Assembly (NCBI GenBank): GCA_004014935.1 | Contig: CP025325.1 | Location: 1,984,001 to 2,048,000, forward strand | Source of the DNA: Saccharomycopsis malanga | Taxonomy: Eukaryota; Ascomycota; Saccharomycetes; Ascoideales; Saccharomycopsidaceae | Length of the DNA stretch: 64,000 nucleotides | Reading direction: 5' to 3' | Part shown: positions 59,824 to 64,000 of the stretch, piece after piece | How positions within the stretch are numbered: position 1 is the first letter of the stretch | Layout of the letters: the number at the start of each line of letters is the position of its first letter | The notes under the pieces: model-generated | What the model was told of the DNA's origin: nothing | What the model saw: the letters and a program-made list of their open reading frames with translations, nothing else | Databases searched by the model: none | Program-made: the position numbers and the translations under genes

Positions 59824-60312
59824 TCTTTTTAGTACACAAGTTTCACAAGTTGTCTTGCCTTACGCATTTACGAATACTCTGTTATTGTTATTGTTATTGT
59901 TTATTGATTTTTAATATCTTTTTTCTTTGTCAAATTTTTTGTTGATATACTGTTGAACTCTCAAAATTTTTTTACTTGATTTCCGTTAGTTGTTTTGTTA
60001 GTTTGTTAATCCGCCTCCTGCAAACCTGTTTATTAATTGCTTCAACTTGCCCCAAGTTCAATGTACAATCTCTTGTATTTTACGGGCGTGTACATTTCTT
60101 TTGACTTTCTAACGTAAATGTTTCTAATACCATCAAGGTACCAATATTGCACTTTGTAACTTACGGGCATAACATATATTGGAAAAAACAGTTCTCAAGT
60201 AATTGCATAAAAGCATTGGCCATACATTGTTATAGAATTAATTACATAAAACATTGAAGTTATATTTAACAAATCAAAAATAAAAATCCAAACACTAATC
60301 ACCAACAATAAA
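59824..60312. other. Intergenic region between convergent PKA gene and BRL1
   Basis: T-rich 3' flank with a short TTATTG repeat near 59880. No gene seen. Confidence 0.4.
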
Positions 60313-62043
60313 TTACATAATACCTCGTTTCTCTTTATTTCTATGTCTTAACATTGCTCGCATAGAGGGGCTCATCCCTGGAGTAAGTCTAAAAGGGCTT
60401 TTCGAAGCCCAACTTAAAGATGTGTTGAGTATATTTGATTTGAAAGGCGTGGCAAATGTTGATTGGTTGGTATCTTCATTTTCATCTGGATTGTTATTAG
60501 TATTGGGGCTATTTTGATTTCTTGGAGAACTATAAAAAGAAGATGATGCAATTGGGGTTCCAAGAGTATTATTCCTTAGAGGACTATTTCCAAGCAACAA
60601 ACGAGGAAAACTTCTGGAGGGTGATGGATGATTCTCATTATTTTCTTCTGTAATGTATTGTTGATTCTCAGTTTGATGAGTATAGTGGTTAGGTGAATTG
60701 TAATGTCTATAACTAACAAATACAAAATTGTTCATTACTAGGGAGCCAATTATCCCAATACTGATAAAAATAATAGACTTCCAACTTATAGGTTTGATGA
60801 ACCCATTCAATATTTCAGCAAATGTTTCTGCCCCAATTTTAGCTCTGCCTACAACCTTAGGATCTCTTTTCATACATTTTTCCCATGTCATACATGACAA
60901 TTCCAAAGCTGGTACACGAGTTTCCGGAGAACAATGATTTCTTTCATATTCTCTCGCGCATAATGAAATTTCCTGTGTGATTTCAATAAGTTGGCTGCTT
61001 ATTTTATTATTAATATCTGTTCGTATTGTGAGCAAAAACATGCAAATAAAATATAATATGATAGAGATAAGAATTAAATTAACCGTAAGTTGCACATATA
61101 ATGAAATGACAAATGGAATTTGTGGGTCAACAAACAATCTAGTATATAGTGGTAATGTGTCATATTTCGTCATATCATCATCTGGTTTTCTTCTACTGGT
61201 AGCAGCGTTTGATTGCTTTTCTGTCTGAGAGTTTCTTGGTTGTTTTTCAGCTTGCACATTTCTACGTGGTTGTTCAGACGGCACCAGTGATTGATCACTT
61301 TCATTTGTTATACCAATTTGCTCTATACTGGCTTCTTGTGTGTAATTGTTAGGTGAAAATGACTCTTCCGCAGAATAAACTGTTTTTTTAGGGGAAAATA
61401 ATACTCGAGCAGCTTTGGTAGGATTTACAGTATTATTAACGATGGCTTCTTCCAATTCAGGATTGTTTCTGAGAGTATCACTAGAAATATCTAATTTTCG
61501 AGGTGGCTGTTTTAGTATAGAACTCACAGCTAATGAGTTGGGTTTAAGTTGTAATTTAGCATTTTTTTGTGGATCAATATTGTTATACGAGTCATTGGAA
61601 ACACTATCACTAGGATGCTTGATGTGATCATTAATACGCAGTAGTTTTACTTCTGCATACTTTCGCTGCTCTGGACTAAATGACTTCTTGCTTCTCATTT
61701 CTTGCTTCACTCGTTCTACTATTGAGTCACCCAACTCACTCTCATTGAAAATTCTGTTGATCTCATCATCACTATTATTGTTATCATTTTCATCATTAAA
61801 CGGCTTCTTTATTTGCGAAAAAGTTAAATCAACACAACTATCCGAGTTATCGGGCAACATATTAGATTTGTCATAATCAAATGAAGCCTTTCTTGTTTTT
61901 GCACCCCTATGAAGTGATTCAACAAATTTGTTGCTTTTAGAAGAATTGAGATTCTTTTTATTGATATCCAAAGCAGCATCTTCTCTATTTTCTTGATTGA
62001 CTATGAATGACCCGGGAACCGGGCTCTGATTCCCAAAATCCAT
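60313..62043 (-). CDS. BRL1: Nuclear envelope protein Brl1 (Brl1/Brr6 family)
   Basis: 576 residues (471 in S. cerevisiae). The diagnostic part is a lumenal loop with four cysteines (SLCAREYERNHC and LSCMTWEKCMKRDP) between two membrane helices (YVQLTVNLILISIILYFICM and SIIFISIGIIGSLVMNNFVF). This is the di-sulfide domain shared by Brl1 and Brr6, which helps fuse inner and outer nuclear membranes during nuclear pore assembly. PLYTRLFVDPQIPFVISLY just before the first helix is also conserved. The long N-terminal ~290 residues and the Pro/Ser/Asn-rich C-terminus are disordered. The long N-terminus favours Brl1 over the short Brr6. Confidence 0.9.
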   Translation of the reverse strand: MDFGNQSPVPGSFIVNQENREDAALDINKKNLNSSKSNKFVESLHRGAKTRKASFDYDKSNMLPDNSDSCVDLTFSQIKKPFNDENDNNNSDDEINRIFNESELGDSIVERVKQEMRSKKSFSPEQRKYAEVKLLRINDHIKHPSDSVSNDSYNNIDPQKNAKLQLKPNSLAVSSILKQPPRKLDISSDTLRNNPELEEAIVNNTVNPTKAARVLFSPKKTVYSAEESFSPNNYTQEASIEQIGITNESDQSLVPSEQPRRNVQAEKQPRNSQTEKQSNAATSRRKPDDDMTKYDTLPLYTRLFVDPQIPFVISLYVQLTVNLILISIILYFICMFLLTIRTDINNKISSQLIEITQEISLCAREYERNHCSPETRVPALELSCMTWEKCMKRDPKVVGRAKIGAETFAEILNGFIKPISWKSIIFISIGIIGSLVMNNFVFVSYRHYNSPNHYTHQTENQQYITEENNENHPSPSRSFPRLLLGNSPLRNNTLGTPIASSSFYSSPRNQNSPNTNNNPDENEDTNQSTFATPFKSNILNTSLSWASKSPFRLTPGMSPSMRAMLRHRNKEKRGIM

Positions 62044-63044
62044 TGCTTGTACACTTCAAGACCTCCAACTAGTATTAGGTGGCCGTCGCGGCGGATGAAT
62101 TATTATACAATTTTAGATGGCTCATCTAATTGTTTGTTTACCTCTTCCTAGTTGAACATATATATATTGAGTCATGTGACTTCCAGACAAACACGAAATT
62201 TGACTACTTGTTGTCACAAGGGTAGTAAAAAAACATTTTCAGAAATAGGACGTTTGGCCGAGTTGGTCTAAGGCGCCCGACTCAAGAATCATTGGTTCTT
62301 ACGGCTTCACAGCTGGGTTATCGGGTCTCATTCGAGGCGTGAGTTCGAATCTCACAGCGTCCAATATTTTTTTTTAATTTTTTTTATGCTTCAATCACAA
62401 ACTTAGCTTTATTTATCATATACTTGAACTTCCATAATTACTAGTAGGTAATCTGATTTAAAGATGAAAGACGCCTTGAGATAGTAACTACCATTTTTAA
62501 AAAATTTCGAAGTGTGTCGGATAAAAAAGGCCAGAGCTAAAGAGACACCTGGGACAGAAATGTAAATTAATTATAATATAAAATTTATTGCTAATGTTTA
62601 CAATTGCTCTCATTTTGTTTACTTTGACACTTTTTATTGATTCAAATTATCTGTCGCTACGTAGTCCTTGGCCGCGTTTACTGTTTTGTTTTCCTAATGT
62701 GTCTACAGTATGGTCTAGAGCCTCAATAACATCTCTGTATAATGCTCTAGTTCTAACTACTCAAGTCTCTATTTTCTCCTTTATTTTAAATCTATTACTA
62801 GCCATATTTATGTATTCAGTTACGTTTTTCCCATTTTTCATTTAAATCAAAAAGCATTTTAATGTTACAGACATGTAGATAATATTATAACGTTGAAAAA
62901 TCAAGTATCATATTATTTGTCTTACTTCCAATAGCAAATCTTATTTACAAATCAAATCCCAAAGTATCATACAGTAATTAACACGAGATTGGTAAAGCTA
63001 CACAGCTTAACGAAATAAATCTATATACAGAACATACGTCAAAT
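62044..63044. other. Intergenic region with a tRNA-Leu gene
   Basis: BRL1 promoter on the left, tRNA-Leu at 62248-62363, then ~680 bp of AT-rich sequence up to the 3' end of SHY1. An 85-codon frame (62588-62845) is hydrophobic, starts with TTG and is probably not a gene. Confidence 0.45.
62248..62363 (+). tRNA. tRNA-Leu (CAA), with 33-nt intron
   Basis: Starts GGACGTTTGGCCGAGTTGGT and ends GTTCGAATCTCACAGCGTCCA. Anticodon CAA is at 62283-62285. The stem CCCGA/TCGGG closes the loop once the 33-nt intron (62287-62319) is removed, leaving an 83-nt type II tRNA with a variable arm. Yeast tRNA-Leu(CAA) likewise carries an intron at this place. A strong T-run terminator begins at 62367. It reads UUG, the preferred Leu codon in these genes. 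Confidence 0.94.
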
Positions 63045-64000
63045 TCATTGATATTTCCGAGCATGCTTAAGCTTTTCTTGCAAGGGATTTATTTTCTTTT
63101 TTTTGACAACAAAAATAATCAATATAGAAGATATAATTGCCAAACTGTACCATGTTACCAAATATTCTAAATGATTATTTCTGATGTTAATTTCTGGAGA
63201 AGTTCCAATAGGAACACCGTTTCTCAAAAACTGGCTTTTGGTAAACTCGTGAAAATGTTCTGGTGCATCAGCTCCATCCTTTTTACTATTGTCATTCGAA
63301 CGCGAGGCCCAAAATTTCCACCAGGGAATGCTAGATTTGTTATCTTGTTGAGCCTGAGGTACCACTTTAATGGACCTGTCTGTAAGGTCAATCATTTGCT
63401 GAAAGTAAATTGGAATTGAGTTAGATCTTTCAGCAATATCAAAAATGTCAGTATATGCTAAAAGTCTAATATTCTTACCATTATCAACAGCCAAGTTTCC
63501 AGGTTTAACTCTTTTACGAAGACAACAAACAATCTCGACCTCTTTCATAGGCACCGCTAAATCTGCCAATTTTCCCTCAAATCTACTTTGCGGAGAAACT
63601 TTTTTCTCGCCAATAAAGCCTCGCTCTACAATAACTTTCTTACCCTTATTTGGACCTTCTGAGGTGATGATGAAAGGTGTGTAAACATAATAGCCTCTGA
63701 TATCCTCGCCAACTCTTGGGCCCACAAATAATTCTTCCTCGTGGACAAATTTTCCTTTCAATCTAAACTTGGTAAAAACCAAATCTTCCTCAAATTGAGC
63801 AAGACCCTCAGAGTCGTCTTTTTCGGGAATTCTTAACTTCAGAATATCAAGCTCAGGGCCGTCAATTCGGTCCTTAAGTTGGTGGATCAAATTGGTTTTC
63901 CAATGAAGTCTGCGATACTGCCAGTTTCCGAGGTATAAGCATGTAACTGGCATCAATATTAGAAGCCCCAAAACAATCACGTTTTTCATCTTTCTGGCTC
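63045..64000 (-). CDS. SHY1: Cytochrome c oxidase assembly factor Shy1 (SURF1), N-terminus beyond the right edge
   Basis: 318 complete codons are in the window, and the frame continues upstream of the in-frame ATG at 63989 to the edge (reading A-R-K before it). This Met is therefore internal and the mitochondrial presequence is missing. Two membrane helices bracket the protein: VIVLGLLILMPVTCLYLGNW and LVTWYSLAIISSILIIFVV. The SURF1 signatures are present: LGNWQYRRLHWKTNLI, EELFVGPRVG (family GPR motif), VIVERGFI and NNHLEYLVTWY. Shy1 helps insert haem a into Cox1 during complex IV assembly in the inner mitochondrial membrane. In S. cerevisiae SHY1 is the neighbour of DAM1; here they are about 10 kb apart. 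Confidence 0.95.
   Translation of the reverse strand, partial: ARKMKNVIVLGLLILMPVTCLYLGNWQYRRLHWKTNLIHQLKDRIDGPELDILKLRIPEKDDSEGLAQFEEDLVFTKFRLKGKFVHEEELFVGPRVGEDIRGYYVYTPFIITSEGPNKGKKVIVERGFIGEKKVSPQSRFEGKLADLAVPMKEVEIVCCLRKRVKPGNLAVDNGKNIRLLAYTDIFDIAERSNSIPIYFQQMIDLTDRSIKVVPQAQQDNKSSIPWWKFWASRSNDNSKKDGADAPEHFHEFTKSQFLRNGVPIGTSPEINIRNNHLEYLVTWYSLAIISSILIIFVVKKKKINPLQEKLKHARKYQ

Noticed and set aside
62588-62845. 85-codon hydrophobic frame
   Set aside because: Starts with TTG, has no ATG near the start that leaves a plausible protein, and reflects T-rich sequence.
1-64000. CRISPR arrays, bacterial-type operons, complete LTR retroelements, telomere or rDNA sequence
   Set aside because: Looked for and not seen; all recognisable genes are nuclear yeast genes.

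Overview
This is chromosomal DNA of a budding yeast (Saccharomycotina). It is AT-rich and gene-dense, with short GT-AG introns carrying TACTAAC-type branch sites. It has intron-containing tRNA genes and proteins that are clear orthologues of yeast genes (Dam1, Orc6, Bem1, Shy1, mitochondrial ribosomal proteins, Tim11). A gene for ribosomal protein eL28, which S. cerevisiae lacks, excludes that species. Together with an SREBP-type bHLH factor and scarce CTG codons it points to the CUG-Ser clade (Candida/Debaryomyces relatives). The genetic code itself cannot be proven from this window.

Layout. 1-5.1 kb: SLX4 (C-terminal end cut by the window edge), diverging from RLF2, then MRPL15. 5.8-24.2 kb: a small secreted ORF, CPR1, a polyol dehydrogenase, an ENT5-like gene, ACL4, GIR2, NBP2, a SUMO-like/coiled-coil gene and CWC15. 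Six of these (CPR1, ENT5, GIR2, ACL4, NBP2, CWC15) lie within YDR152-YDR163 in S. cerevisiae, so this is an ancient gene cluster. 24.6-35.9 kb: TRS31, ARD1, an unrecognised intron-containing gene with a KEN box, BEM1, ORC6 and an unrecognised gene. 35.9-39.0 kb: a 3.2 kb region without a convincing gene that holds a SINE-like element. 39.0-47.7 kb: a membrane-anchored bHLH factor, eL28, a 93-residue protein with three PAM2-like motifs, and the MRPL35/TIM11 pair (also neighbours in S. cerevisiae). 48.6-64 kb: a secreted wall-type protein, an amino-acid permease, DAM1, a SAT4/HAL5-type kinase, YRA1, a PKA catalytic subunit, BRL1 and SHY1 (N-terminus cut by the window edge). tRNA genes for Phe, Ala, Gly and Leu are interspersed.

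Six genes need splicing to give full products: CPR1, the 27-kb gene, BEM1, eL28, TIM11 and YRA1. I reconstructed their first exons from splice sites, branch sites and reading phase. Several open frames begin at a non-ATG codon if read from the most upstream possible start; for these I moved the start to the first ATG (ENT5, TRS31, ARD1, DAM1, TPK, the 48.6-kb secreted protein).

The most interesting observation is a 316-bp insertion at 37.5-37.8 kb. It is flanked by a perfect 17-bp direct repeat, carries Pol III A and B boxes and has a simple-repeat end. Two diverged relatives lie at 12.9 kb and 8.2 kb. This looks like a SINE family, which I do not know to be described in this group of yeasts. 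The triple-PAM2 micro-protein, the SUMO-like coiled-coil protein and the kinase with HCD in place of HRD also merit a second look. All functional statements come from sequence reading and knowledge of the families. No database search was run.
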